Program-made: the position numbers and the translations under genes
Assembly: GCF_001413955.1 (NCBI RefSeq)
Contig: NZ_LCTZ01000002.1
Location: forward strand, 1,412,501 to 1,476,500
Direction: 5' to 3'
DNA: 64,000 bases
Source of the DNA: Flagellimonas eckloniae
GTDB lineage: Bacteria; Bacteroidota; Bacteroidia; Flavobacteriales; Flavobacteriaceae
The notes under the pieces: model-generated
Database searches by the model: none
Seen by the model: the letters and a program-made list of their open reading frames with translations, nothing else
What the model was told of the DNA's origin: nothing
Shown: positions 27,807-37,291 of the stretch, in pieces
Layout: every line of letters begins with the position of its first letter
Numbering within the stretch: position 1 is the first letter of the stretch

Positions 27807-28982
27807 ATGAAGTGTTTCCCATTAGTTTTTGCTCTACTTACATTTATCATTTCCTGCGGCTCCGAATCTGGGAGTTTAACTATTATTCCAGCAGATGATA
27901 CAGTTCAAGAAGAACCCGAAGAAAATAATCCCGATGAAGGAGATACTGCAGCCAGTGAATTTGATGATGGGGTGATTAGAAATGTTTCGTCTGTTGAAAT
28001 TGTAGCTGAAATGAAAACGGGTTGGAATCTGGGAAATAGTCTTGATGTTGAAGGCCCCGACGAAACTTTTTGGGGCAATCCTGTAACCACAAAGTCTATG
28101 ATTGATGAAGTATCCAAGCGAGGATTTAACACTCTAAGGGTTCCTGTTACTTGGAGTTTCCATCAAGGCCCAGCGCCTTCATACCTAGTTGAGGAAAGTT
28201 GGTTGAACAGAGTTGAGGAAGTGGTAAATTATGGAAGGGCAAATAATATGTACGTAATCATCAATGTACATCATGATGATCCTTGGATTATCCCAACATA
28301 CGAAAAGGGTGATGAAGTAAAGGACAGGCTTTCCAAATTATGGACACAAATTGCCAATAGATTCAAAAACTATAGTGATTATGTCATTTTTGAAACCTTG
28401 AACGAACCCCGATATGAGAATACGCCGGAAGAATGGTCGGGAGGAACTGCGGAGGGAAGGGACATGGTAAACCAATACCATAAAGTAAGTTTAGACGCGA
28501 TAAGAGCTACCGGAGGGAACAACAGCTTTAGACAGATTATGATCTCCACTTATGCAGCTAGTACAATACCTATGGTGATGGATGATTTGATAATTCCAAA
28601 TAATGATCCCAGAACAATAATTTCGCTTCATTCTTACTTTCCATTTCCATTCACTTTGGAGGGAACAGACAATACTTGGGGAACAGATGAGGATAAAGCC
28701 CAATTGGCTGCTGAGATGGACAGAATTAAAACAAAGTTTGTAGATAACGGCAAAGCTGTTGTATTGGGTGAGTGGAGTTCCGGAAACCAGAACAATCTAG
28801 AAGATCGTTTGGACCATGCATCCTATTATGCCCAAGCTGCGGCTGAGAGAGGTTTCGCAAATATCTGGTGGGATAATGGAAATACAGGTGTATCAAACGA
28901 TGGTCTCGCTATATTTGATAGGCAAACTTTGACTTGGCCATTTGGTGAGATAGCAGATATTATTGTACAAGCCAATAATTAA
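27807..28982 (+). CDS. GH5 endo-beta-glucanase lipoprotein
   Basis: A 391-residue lipoprotein (lipobox near LLTFIISCGS) with an acidic linker (about 30-55) and a GH5 TIM barrel. The acid/base is Glu200 in FETLNEPRY and the nucleophile is Glu322 in VLGEWSS. The opening GWNLGNSLD is typical of subfamily 4-like GH5 enzymes, which include endoglucanases and xyloglucanases. The ATG at 27807 places the lipobox at the proper distance. It converges on the ASPIC/UnbV gene with a one-base gap. It probably cuts a beta-glucan or xyloglucan for the adjacent SusC/SusD system; that link is inferred from position. Confidence 0.9.
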   Translation: MKCFPLVFALLTFIISCGSESGSLTIIPADDTVQEEPEENNPDEGDTAASEFDDGVIRNVSSVEIVAEMKTGWNLGNSLDVEGPDETFWGNPVTTKSMIDEVSKRGFNTLRVPVTWSFHQGPAPSYLVEESWLNRVEEVVNYGRANNMYVIINVHHDDPWIIPTYEKGDEVKDRLSKLWTQIANRFKNYSDYVIFETLNEPRYENTPEEWSGGTAEGRDMVNQYHKVSLDAIRATGGNNSFRQIMISTYAASTIPMVMDDLIIPNNDPRTIISLHSYFPFPFTLEGTDNTWGTDEDKAQLAAEMDRIKTKFVDNGKAVVLGEWSSGNQNNLEDRLDHASYYAQAAAERGFANIWWDNGNTGVSNDGLAIFDRQTLTWPFGEIADIIVQANN

Positions 28983-28983
28983 A

Positions 28984-31900
28984 CTAAAATGCCACTTTAT
29001 TTTCTACTGCAATAAATTTTAAAAAATCGTTGTTTTTTGCGATTAGAATATATTGCTTTCCTTTTATTGAAATTACCGATAAGTCCTTAACATCCCCATC
29101 CATATAAAGTCCGGTTTCTTTTGGGGCAAGTGCTTGGAAATCTTTGTTTTCGGTTCCTTTTAAAAATGTTCCATGTCCTGCATCTGCCCTGGGTGTTTCT
29201 ACTTCGGAAGCATATAGATTACCCCCAAGAACGATATCCTTTGTGCCATCTAAATCAAAATCTGCAATCAAAATTTGGTTTGCCGGTGCTATTTGGGCCC
29301 TTATCGGTAAATCATTCCTTATGAACTTTCCATTTTCATTCACGAAAACCGCACTTTTAAAAGATGAAACTTTATAGTGAATACTGCCCTCCAATTTTTT
29401 TTCCTCATATACATCCAACAAAGTAGCTTTGGAAAAAGCATCATAATTTTTGAATTTTTCTTTGATTGATGGTATTTGTTGCGAAGAGCATTCCCTTCCT
29501 CTTACCGGGTATTGCTCTCCTTCATTGTAATAACTCAAAACAATATCGTTGGTTCTATTTCCATCAAAATCATTTAAAAAAACATCGAAAGTTTCATTGC
29601 CATTGGCCTTATACTTGTAGTTATCCCCAAGATTGCCCGCGACTAAATCTATATCGCCATCATTATCAATATCATCAGCTTTAAGGCTGAACCACCAGCC
29701 TGTGGTATTGGATAAACCAACCTCTTCCGTAATTTCTTTAAAGGTTGTTCCTGTATTTTTGAAAAGCCTAACTTTCATCCACTCTCCGGTAATAGCCAAA
29801 TCTTTCCAACCGTCATTATCGAAGTCCAGCCATTGTGCCGATGTTACCAATCCCAATCTATCAAATTCAGGGGCAATTTTCTGCGTTACATTAATAAATT
29901 TGGGAAAACCGGATGTGCTTATATTTTCAAGAATATAGCTTGATGCTGGGTAAGGGTAGTTTCCAGGCATCAATCTTCCTCCTATAAATAAATCTTGATC
30001 CCCATCTTTGTCAAAATCACAATCGTATACCCTACTACCACTAATAAATATCTTGGGCAGTGCATTTGCACCTTTAGTAAAACTACCATTTCCTTGATTG
30101 ATGTAAAGCCTGTCTTGAAGCATTGGCGAATTTGGACCAAACTCATTCCCTCCGCTTACAATATAGAGATCATTGTCGCCATCATTATCAGCGTCAAAAA
30201 TGTGAGAGCCAATGTCTTCGTGATTTCTATCTTCCAATAAAATCTTTAATTTTTGTTGTTCAAAAGAACCATCTGGCGTCTGGAAGAACATTCCCCCTGG
30301 ATATTTTGATGCTGCTCCGATATAGAAATCTTCCAAGCCATCGCCATTTAAGTCACCAACTGCCAAACCGGGGCCAAATTGGGAAGTTTTATGCGGTAGA
30401 AGAATTTCGTTTTTAAAATCATCGTAGGTGTTCTCCTTATGCTTATAGAGTGCCAAGGTATCTGGGTTACTTTGGAACAGATGGTTACCCTTACTTGCCA
30501 TTCGCCCATCAATTGTATTCTTTGCCTCTTCAAAATCCAACACCAAGCTAGAGTTAGCCCCCACCTCTGTTAATTTCTGTATCTTTTGATTGGGCCATAT
30601 TACGATAAGACTGTCAACCACCTCATCTTTACCCAGCCCAAAATGTAGTTTTGGCGCTACTGAGGATTGGAAACCTCGACTCAAAGTGACTTCTTGAACC
30701 TGATGTGTTTCATCATAATATAAGTGAACCTTTGCCCCCAAACCATATTGATTTTTTGATTCACCCTTTAAGCTTAAGGTAATATGATTGTTGGTATCAG
30801 AGCTATGGTTTTCAAAAATAGAGACTTCACTATCTATATTATTTGTAACCAATTCCAAATCACCATCATTGTCCAAATCCGCATACACTGCCCCGTTTGA
30901 AAAACCTTTGTCCTCAATTCCCCATTCCTTATTGCTTTTTGAAAAGGTAAGATCTCCATTGTTTTTAAAAACGTAATTATCAATTGGTTCAGATGGAATA
31001 CGGAGACTCTTGTCCAATAAACTATCCTTATGCTTTTTTTCTCCTTTTAGATTTTCAAAGTAATCTTTATTGTTAATTTCCCTGCGGGTGCCATTGGATA
31101 CGAATAGGTCCTTATAACCATCATTATCAAAATCGGCCAATAAAGGAGCCCAGCTCCAATCTGTGGATGAAATACCGGCAAGTCTGGAAATATCCTTAAA
31201 TTTTGGAATGCCTTGGTGTTCAAACCCCGTGTTTATTTGTAGCGTGTTCTGCATGTATTGGTATTGAAATCCCACACGTTCAATATTTGCAAATAATTCC
31301 GGGTTCATACTGGCCATATTTGCCTTTGACCTTCGGTTTGATGCGGCATCCATATCCATTTGGACAATATCCAGGAAACCATCGTTATTAAAATCGGCAA
31401 TATCTACTCCCATTCCATAAAATGAGGTATGCGCGGTTGCGTTTTTTATCTCGTCCTTAAAGGTTCCATCTTTTTGATTGATGTACAGACAATCAGGTGT
31501 GCCAAAATCATTTGATACATACAGATCCGTCCAACCATCTTCGTTAAGATCTGAAGCCGTAACGCTCAAGGAAAGACTATATAGTTTAACACCTGAAGAT
31601 TCCGTGATTTTTGTAAAATGCCCACCGTCATTTCTATACAGATTATCGGTTTCTAAATCTGTAACCCTATCCATTCGCATTTTGTAATGAAAGCTATTAT
31701 ATTCAAATGGGGTTATAGGGTAATTGGCGACATACACATCCAAATCCCCATCTTGATCAAAATCAAAAAAAGTAGCATCAACACTATTTCCAGCATCATT
31801 TAATCCAAAATCAACTGCCATTTCCTTAAAAGTATTGTCTCCCTGATTAATAAAAAGTTGGTTTTGTTTGTTTCCGGACTGGCCGGCCACCAAACAATAA

Positions 31901-32310
31901 ATATCCAATAGTCCATCTCCATTTACGTCTGCCATTGTTGTTCCCGTATACCATCTTTGATCTCCTCCCATACCGGATTCCAAAGTAATGTCCTTGAACA
32001 CCAAGTCTCCATGGTTAAGGTAAAGTTTGTTAGTCACCGTATTGCCCGTAAAAAAAAGATCGGTTAGACCATCATTATTGATATCCCCGGCAGAGACCCC
32101 ACCTCCCATGTATATATAGGGATAGGTAAAATAGTTTAGGGTGTCGTTTTCTACAAGTTGATTCTTAAAGGTTATCCCCGTGGTTTTGGATTCTAGTTTT
32201 GTGAAAATTTTGTTTTCTGTGGTTTTACCAGAAGTTTGAGTGTTTTTATGGTCAACATTGACACAGCCAAAAAACATACCTACACTGAAAATTGTCAGTA
32301 AAAATTTCAT
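28984..32310 (-). CDS. VCBS/FG-GAP repeat lipoprotein with ASPIC/UnbV domain
   Basis: A roughly 1,108-residue lipoprotein; the lipobox ends GMFFGC near residue 16 when the ATG at 32310 is used. It is built of FG-GAP/VCBS-type calcium-binding repeats forming beta-propellers (DINNDGLTDLFF, DVNGDGLLDIYC, DFDQDGDLDVYV and many more). An ASPIC/UnbV domain lies near 500-590 (GAKVHLYYDE, FGLGKDEVVDSLIVIWPN). Such proteins occur downstream of SusC/SusD in Bacteroidota and are thought to bind glycans or protein at the surface. It lies 115 nt after susD with a terminator between. Confidence 0.9.
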   Translation of the reverse strand: MKFLLTIFSVGMFFGCVNVDHKNTQTSGKTTENKIFTKLESKTTGITFKNQLVENDTLNYFTYPYIYMGGGVSAGDINNDGLTDLFFTGNTVTNKLYLNHGDLVFKDITLESGMGGDQRWYTGTTMADVNGDGLLDIYCLVAGQSGNKQNQLFINQGDNTFKEMAVDFGLNDAGNSVDATFFDFDQDGDLDVYVANYPITPFEYNSFHYKMRMDRVTDLETDNLYRNDGGHFTKITESSGVKLYSLSLSVTASDLNEDGWTDLYVSNDFGTPDCLYINQKDGTFKDEIKNATAHTSFYGMGVDIADFNNDGFLDIVQMDMDAASNRRSKANMASMNPELFANIERVGFQYQYMQNTLQINTGFEHQGIPKFKDISRLAGISSTDWSWAPLLADFDNDGYKDLFVSNGTRREINNKDYFENLKGEKKHKDSLLDKSLRIPSEPIDNYVFKNNGDLTFSKSNKEWGIEDKGFSNGAVYADLDNDGDLELVTNNIDSEVSIFENHSSDTNNHITLSLKGESKNQYGLGAKVHLYYDETHQVQEVTLSRGFQSSVAPKLHFGLGKDEVVDSLIVIWPNQKIQKLTEVGANSSLVLDFEEAKNTIDGRMASKGNHLFQSNPDTLALYKHKENTYDDFKNEILLPHKTSQFGPGLAVGDLNGDGLEDFYIGAASKYPGGMFFQTPDGSFEQQKLKILLEDRNHEDIGSHIFDADNDGDNDLYIVSGGNEFGPNSPMLQDRLYINQGNGSFTKGANALPKIFISGSRVYDCDFDKDGDQDLFIGGRLMPGNYPYPASSYILENISTSGFPKFINVTQKIAPEFDRLGLVTSAQWLDFDNDGWKDLAITGEWMKVRLFKNTGTTFKEITEEVGLSNTTGWWFSLKADDIDNDGDIDLVAGNLGDNYKYKANGNETFDVFLNDFDGNRTNDIVLSYYNEGEQYPVRGRECSSQQIPSIKEKFKNYDAFSKATLLDVYEEKKLEGSIHYKVSSFKSAVFVNENGKFIRNDLPIRAQIAPANQILIADFDLDGTKDIVLGGNLYASEVETPRADAGHGTFLKGTENKDFQALAPKETGLYMDGDVKDLSVISIKGKQYILIAKNNDFLKFIAVENKVAF

Positions 32311-32375
32311 CAACATACTTTCTTTATTTTATACATACTCCCAATAGTGCTATCCAACTCTACTAATAAAAAAAT

Positions 32376-32406
32376 AAATGAGCGAAAAAAAAATTTTCGC
32401 CCATTT
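32376..32406 (-). terminator. Hairpin after susD (first locus)
   Basis: On the minus strand AAATGGGCGAAAA and TTTTCGCTCATTT flank a T-rich loop with one wobble pair. It lies 25 nt after the susD stop and 60 nt before the next gene, so it may lower expression of the ASPIC/UnbV gene relative to susCD. Confidence 0.6.
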
Positions 32407-32430
32407 AAATTAAATTAACTAACTCAACTT

Positions 32431-33972
32431 TTAATATCCAGGATTCTGGTCTCCTTGTCCAATTTCCGTGTTACTGTCTATTTCATTTTGTGGTATGGGC
32501 ATTACCCTATGGACAGTTGGATCATATACTCTTACTGTTCTGAGGGATTCATCAGGGTTATTGAAATTTTGATCTGGGAAAATGGAAAGTTCTTGATCAT
32601 CCAAATTCCATCTTATCAAATCATCAAATCGCACTTGTTCTGCACAGAGTTCAACAAATCTTTCGTGAACAATGGCATCAAAGATTTGTTCTGTTGTATT
32701 TACGGGATAACCACGGGCATCCATAGTGGCGGTTCCATATCTTGGCATCTCGGCGCGATCTCTTATCTGATTGAGTAAATCCACAGCACCTGTATTGTTC
32801 CCCAAATTCAATTCAACTTCAGCTTGCATTAAGATAATATCTGCATATCTCATAATCCTAACGTTCACACTACTGTTCTCTGAAACACTTTCTTCATCAT
32901 ACAACTGTGAAAACTTATACCATACCGGTCCACCTCCACATCCAGGGCAAGGAAATTCAAACGCATCTCCAGGTCCATAACTGGTACCATCCTCTAGAAT
33001 GGCAATATCAAATCTAGGGTCATCATCTTCAAATTCGGCAATTACCTTGGAAGAAGGTCTAGCGTTGCCCCATCCCGCATATTCTTGAGAGTGAAATGTT
33101 ACTTCTGACGTTCCCACTCCTGTTTGTGCCCAACGTTCTGACTCCGTTCCTACTTCACCATTATATCCTATTTCAAACATAGATTCATCATTATGCTCGC
33201 CAGTTTCGCTAAAGTTATCCCTATAATTTTCCAAAGGAAGTAAGCTATGATTGTTTATGTTGTTAAATGCCTGTTGCGCTTCAGTATACATTTCCCTATG
33301 CAAATACACTTTGCCCAACAAACCAAAAGCTGCCTCCCTAGTAACTCGCCCTACTTCTGTAGTTCCTTTAGGAAAAGTAAGCTGGGTAGATAATTGTAAA
33401 TCGGCTATGATTTGCCCATAAACTGCATCAGCCGTTGCTCTAGGTGTATCATCAAGCGCAGTCGCCAAATCTGTTTTCAGTGGTACTCCTCCAAATCGTT
33501 TTACCAAATGGAAATAATAGAGTGCTCTAAGGAAATAAGCTTGTCCCAAAGCATCATCGACATCTGCTTGCGAGAAATCATTTGTTGCCGTATTGGTTCT
33601 CATCCTTTCTTCATTACCAATTACAAAATTGCAGGCACCAACACCGTTAAAACATGCCGTCCAGTACTGCGCAATACCTCCAAGAGTTGCGTTTAACTCA
33701 AACCTATTGAAGGGTGCGAAATTTGGATCGCCACTGGAAACCACTTCATCTGACATGGCATCTGGAAAAATATATCCATTACGTTGATAGAGAACTTGGA
33801 ATTGATTATATGACGCATTAACTGCTGCTTCCACCTGAGCCAAGGATTCGAAAAAGATTTCGGGATTCAAAGCATTTGTGTTTTCAACAGGAACTTCATC
33901 ATCGCAAGCCACAAACAATAACATTAAAGACAGTGGTATGCTCTTTAAAAAATAATTACTGATTCTTTTCAT
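32431..33972 (-). CDS. SusD/RagB-like glycan-binding lipoprotein
   Basis: A 513-residue surface lipoprotein using the ATG at 33972 (MKRISNYFLKS; lipobox Cys23, LLFVACDDE). TPR-like SusD features include the segment ALGQAYFLRALYYFHLVKRFGGVPL, the later EVGRVTREAAFGLLGKVYLHREMYTEA, and the C-terminal IRDRAEMPRYG...ERFVELCAEQVRFDDLIRW. It captures oligosaccharides and hands them to SusC. The first two ORF codons before this ATG would displace the signal. It follows susC1 directly. Confidence 0.95.
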   Translation of the reverse strand: MKRISNYFLKSIPLSLMLLFVACDDEVPVENTNALNPEIFFESLAQVEAAVNASYNQFQVLYQRNGYIFPDAMSDEVVSSGDPNFAPFNRFELNATLGGIAQYWTACFNGVGACNFVIGNEERMRTNTATNDFSQADVDDALGQAYFLRALYYFHLVKRFGGVPLKTDLATALDDTPRATADAVYGQIIADLQLSTQLTFPKGTTEVGRVTREAAFGLLGKVYLHREMYTEAQQAFNNINNHSLLPLENYRDNFSETGEHNDESMFEIGYNGEVGTESERWAQTGVGTSEVTFHSQEYAGWGNARPSSKVIAEFEDDDPRFDIAILEDGTSYGPGDAFEFPCPGCGGGPVWYKFSQLYDEESVSENSSVNVRIMRYADIILMQAEVELNLGNNTGAVDLLNQIRDRAEMPRYGTATMDARGYPVNTTEQIFDAIVHERFVELCAEQVRFDDLIRWNLDDQELSIFPDQNFNNPDESLRTVRVYDPTVHRVMPIPQNEIDSNTEIGQGDQNPGY

Positions 33973-33991
33973 CTTTACAATTTTTATCAAT

Positions 33992-36900
33992 CTAAAATTC
34001 TATTTGAATACCACTTAACACGGTAATTGGTCTTGGTTGGGCACTTCTATCGATTCCCAAACCATCTACCAACCCTTGTGCATTGTAAAATGGAGCTATT
34101 TCAGGATCTAGTCCTGTATAGTTGGTAAATGTCAGCAAGTTCTGTCCTTGAACATACAAGCGCATCTTTTTTATAATGCCATTCCCAGATTTATTGATTA
34201 ATGCATTTGGAAAAGTATATCCAACAGTAACATTTCTAAGTCTTAGGTAAGAAGCATCTTCCACGTATCTTGAAGATACCGCATTGTTAATGTTAGATCC
34301 AAACCGAAACCGAGGTATGTCAGTGATATCTCCTGGATTTTGCCATCTGCGTATAATTCGTGTTCCATAGTTTAGGCCGTTATCCAGTCCTTCCAAATAA
34401 AATATGTTACTATTAAATGCATCTACACCTTGTACGCCATTGAACAAAATGTCAAAGTCCCAGCCATTATACTCTGCCCTAAAGTTGATGGCATACGTGA
34501 AATCTGGATTGGGATCTCCAATAACAGCTCTATCCTCCAAATCAATTAGGCCATCTCCACTAATGTCTATGAACCTTACATCACCAGGTTGAACAGGTAC
34601 CGCTGAAGTATTATTATTTGGTAGTTCGGCATCTATTTGTTCTTGGGTAGAAAAAACGCCATCAGCTACCAGACCGAAAAAGTGAAAAGGTGCCTCATTT
34701 ACGGCCAATCTATTCAATGCTGAATCAAAAGGAGGGTTCAACGTAGCCCTTTCTATGGGTTCCCCAGAAGTTCCGAGGCTCTCCACGATACTTTCGGAGG
34801 TAGTCAAATTTGCCCAAAAGTTCCATTTAAATTCACCTTCATAATCATTGTAGCCCAAAGTAAACTCCAAGCCATCTACTTCTACCACGCCCACATTTCT
34901 AATTACTGTAGATCCAGTACTAGAGTTTCCCGGAATTCCAGATGAGGCAGGCAGTTCAACCGGTATTAAAAGATCTTCACTTCGGTTTTTAAAATAATCT
35001 ACGCCAAACTGAATCTGATCATTCAAGAACCCCATATTTAGGCCATAGTTCTGCTTGATCTGTGTTTCCCACCTCAAATCGGGATTTGCAGCGTTATTTG
35101 GACTAATCCCAGATGACGTTTCATCATCTAAAGAAGTAGGTAGGTTTAAGCCAAGTGTTGGTAGAAACTGGTTGACGGAATTCCCTGTTCTGTTATTACC
35201 TGTTTCCCCATAACTTGCTCTTAATTTTAAACTATTTATGGCATCTACATCGAACCAAGGTTCATTGGAAACATTCCACCCCAATGCTCCTGAAAAAAAC
35301 CATTCCGATGCATTTTCAGGTGCAAATCTTGATGAAGTATCACGTCTTCCTGAGCCGCTTATGGAGTATCGGTTATCAAACTCGTAACCACCAAGGAAAA
35401 GAATGGAATTAAGATTTTCTGGAACTGAGAATGAGGTAGCTCTCGCATTCGGAGAAAAAGCTTCGGGTATTTCTGAAGATAGTTCATTGTTATCCGATAT
35501 AGATGTAGATTCTAAACGTATCTGCGCTTGTTCAGCCACAGCAGACAAATTGATGGAGTGTTTGTCAAAATCCCTATCATAAGCCAAGGTATTGGTAAAA
35601 ACCTGTTGTGTTATCGTTTGTCTTGTTTTACTGATAAAATTGGTTGGATTTGCAAACCTGCCTCCATCTTCCGCGTAGGCCCTTATTTGATTATCTTGAA
35701 GCAATAAATTGGCATCTAAACCATATTGAGACCTAAATGAAAGTCCTTTGGCCAATTTGAATTTTGCATAAATACTTCCAATAGCAGAAGAAAATCTTGT
35801 TAGGTTATCTTGGTTATCCTGTATTCTGATTTGATTTCTGGAATCGTTTAAATCACTTGAATTAGTGCCACCGAAAAGACCGTTCTCCGTAATTATTGGA
35901 ACATAAGGAGCCTGACCTATAATATTCTGCAAGGGATCTCTACCCCCTTCGCGCTCTGGAAATCTCGTTCTACTGTGGGCTAAAGAAAGTGTTTGTCCAA
36001 TATCCAGCCAATTGGAAATATTGGCATCTGTATTTACATTTAACGTTGTACGTGTAAAACCTGTTTCTATAAATACACCCTCCTGGTCTAGATGGGAAAA
36101 ACCTAAATTAAACTTCGCTCTTTCACTTCCGCCATTTACATTACCGTTTATATTATACATAGGTGCCGTTTGAAAATAAGCGTCTTGCCAATTCGTATCC
36201 ACACCATTACCATCAAACAGAGGGTTTTCATTAATCCTCTCCACAGGAAAGTCAGGTCCACCATTTTGACCCGCCAATGCATTAACTTCTCTTAAAAACT
36301 GAATGTACTGTTCCGTGTTTAGAAGATCGTACCGTCTGTTAAATTGTTGAATTCCTGAAGATGCTTCTACTTTAAACGAAGCTTTGCCCTCCCTACCCTT
36401 CTTTGTGGAGATGAGAATAACACCATTTGTACCTCTTGAACCGTAAACGGCAAGGGAAGCAGCGTCTTTCAAAACGTCAATCTTTTCGATACTTCCTAAA
36501 TCAATACTGTTGATGCTGTTGGTAAAAACTCCATCTACCACATAAAGCGGAGTGCCGTCTCCAAAAGTGTTCACACCGCGAATCTGAACTAAAGTTTGGG
36601 ATCCCGGCGAACCTCCATTTGTAATATTGACACCAGCAGCCCTACCTTGTAAAGCCTGACCAATATCTGTAGTAGGAAACTCACTCAAGGCTTCAGCCTT
36701 TACTACGGAAACTGGTGTGTTCCTTTGTGTTCCATAGGTTACAATAACCACCTCATCCAAACTGACCAAGTCTTCAACAAGTTCAACATTTATTTCTTCT
36801 TGACCCGTATAAGTGACTTCTCTGGCTTTGAAACCTATGTACGAAAACACTAAAATATCCCCGTTTTTTACCTTATCAAGTGTGTACTTACCATCAAAAT

Positions 36901-37048
36901 CGGTTACCACACCTATTTGAGTTCCCTTTACAAAAACAGATGCTCCGGGCAAGGGCCCATCAGCAGTAACTGTTCCCGTAACCAATTGCCCTATTGCTTG
37001 ACCCGTTACGACCAAGAAAAGAATAAAAAATAACTTCTTTAGCTTCAT
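33992..37048 (-). CDS. SusC-like TonB-linked outer-membrane transporter
   Basis: A 1,018-residue importer with signal peptide (LFLVVTGQAIGQ) and a CarboxypepD-regulatory-like domain (about 22-100). The TonB-box/plug region starts at LDEVVIVTYGTQRN, with GQALQGRAAGVNITNGGSPGS and DVLKDAASLAVYGSRGTNGVILISTKKG, followed by the barrel. The last residues (GIQIEF) end in Phe as expected. With SusD1 it imports oligosaccharides. Direct repeats with a 21-bp period lie 121 nt upstream and resemble those upstream of the adjacent hybrid sensor. Confidence 0.96.
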   Translation of the reverse strand: MKLKKLFFILFLVVTGQAIGQLVTGTVTADGPLPGASVFVKGTQIGVVTDFDGKYTLDKVKNGDILVFSYIGFKAREVTYTGQEEINVELVEDLVSLDEVVIVTYGTQRNTPVSVVKAEALSEFPTTDIGQALQGRAAGVNITNGGSPGSQTLVQIRGVNTFGDGTPLYVVDGVFTNSINSIDLGSIEKIDVLKDAASLAVYGSRGTNGVILISTKKGREGKASFKVEASSGIQQFNRRYDLLNTEQYIQFLREVNALAGQNGGPDFPVERINENPLFDGNGVDTNWQDAYFQTAPMYNINGNVNGGSERAKFNLGFSHLDQEGVFIETGFTRTTLNVNTDANISNWLDIGQTLSLAHSRTRFPEREGGRDPLQNIIGQAPYVPIITENGLFGGTNSSDLNDSRNQIRIQDNQDNLTRFSSAIGSIYAKFKLAKGLSFRSQYGLDANLLLQDNQIRAYAEDGGRFANPTNFISKTRQTITQQVFTNTLAYDRDFDKHSINLSAVAEQAQIRLESTSISDNNELSSEIPEAFSPNARATSFSVPENLNSILFLGGYEFDNRYSISGSGRRDTSSRFAPENASEWFFSGALGWNVSNEPWFDVDAINSLKLRASYGETGNNRTGNSVNQFLPTLGLNLPTSLDDETSSGISPNNAANPDLRWETQIKQNYGLNMGFLNDQIQFGVDYFKNRSEDLLIPVELPASSGIPGNSSTGSTVIRNVGVVEVDGLEFTLGYNDYEGEFKWNFWANLTTSESIVESLGTSGEPIERATLNPPFDSALNRLAVNEAPFHFFGLVADGVFSTQEQIDAELPNNNTSAVPVQPGDVRFIDISGDGLIDLEDRAVIGDPNPDFTYAINFRAEYNGWDFDILFNGVQGVDAFNSNIFYLEGLDNGLNYGTRIIRRWQNPGDITDIPRFRFGSNINNAVSSRYVEDASYLRLRNVTVGYTFPNALINKSGNGIIKKMRLYVQGQNLLTFTNYTGLDPEIAPFYNAQGLVDGLGIDRSAQPRPITVLSGIQIEF

Positions 37049-37167
37049 TTTTCAAATTAGTTTAGATTTAATTTCAGGCTAAATTTTTTACGTATCCATG
37101 CATTTTGGACATTGATAAAATTTGGCTCTACGCAAGTTATATTTAAGGATGGCTTAAGGGCATTCTA

Positions 37168-37197
37168 TTTGATGCAATAAATATTTCATATGTTGCA
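37168..37197 (+). promoter_or_regulatory. Direct repeats with 21-bp period upstream of susC1
   Basis: TGATGCA (37170-37176) and TGTTGCA (37191-37197) on the plus strand repeat with a 21-bp period, in the 243-nt gap between the hybrid sensor and susC1. The same motif and period recur at 41464-41491. Confidence 0.55.
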
Positions 37198-37291
37198 TTT
37201 GAAGTCAACCCCTTAATAACAAAGGGTTTTAGTAGATATAATGGATATTTACATTCTGTTTTTTACTTAGAAAATTCAGGCTTCAACAACT

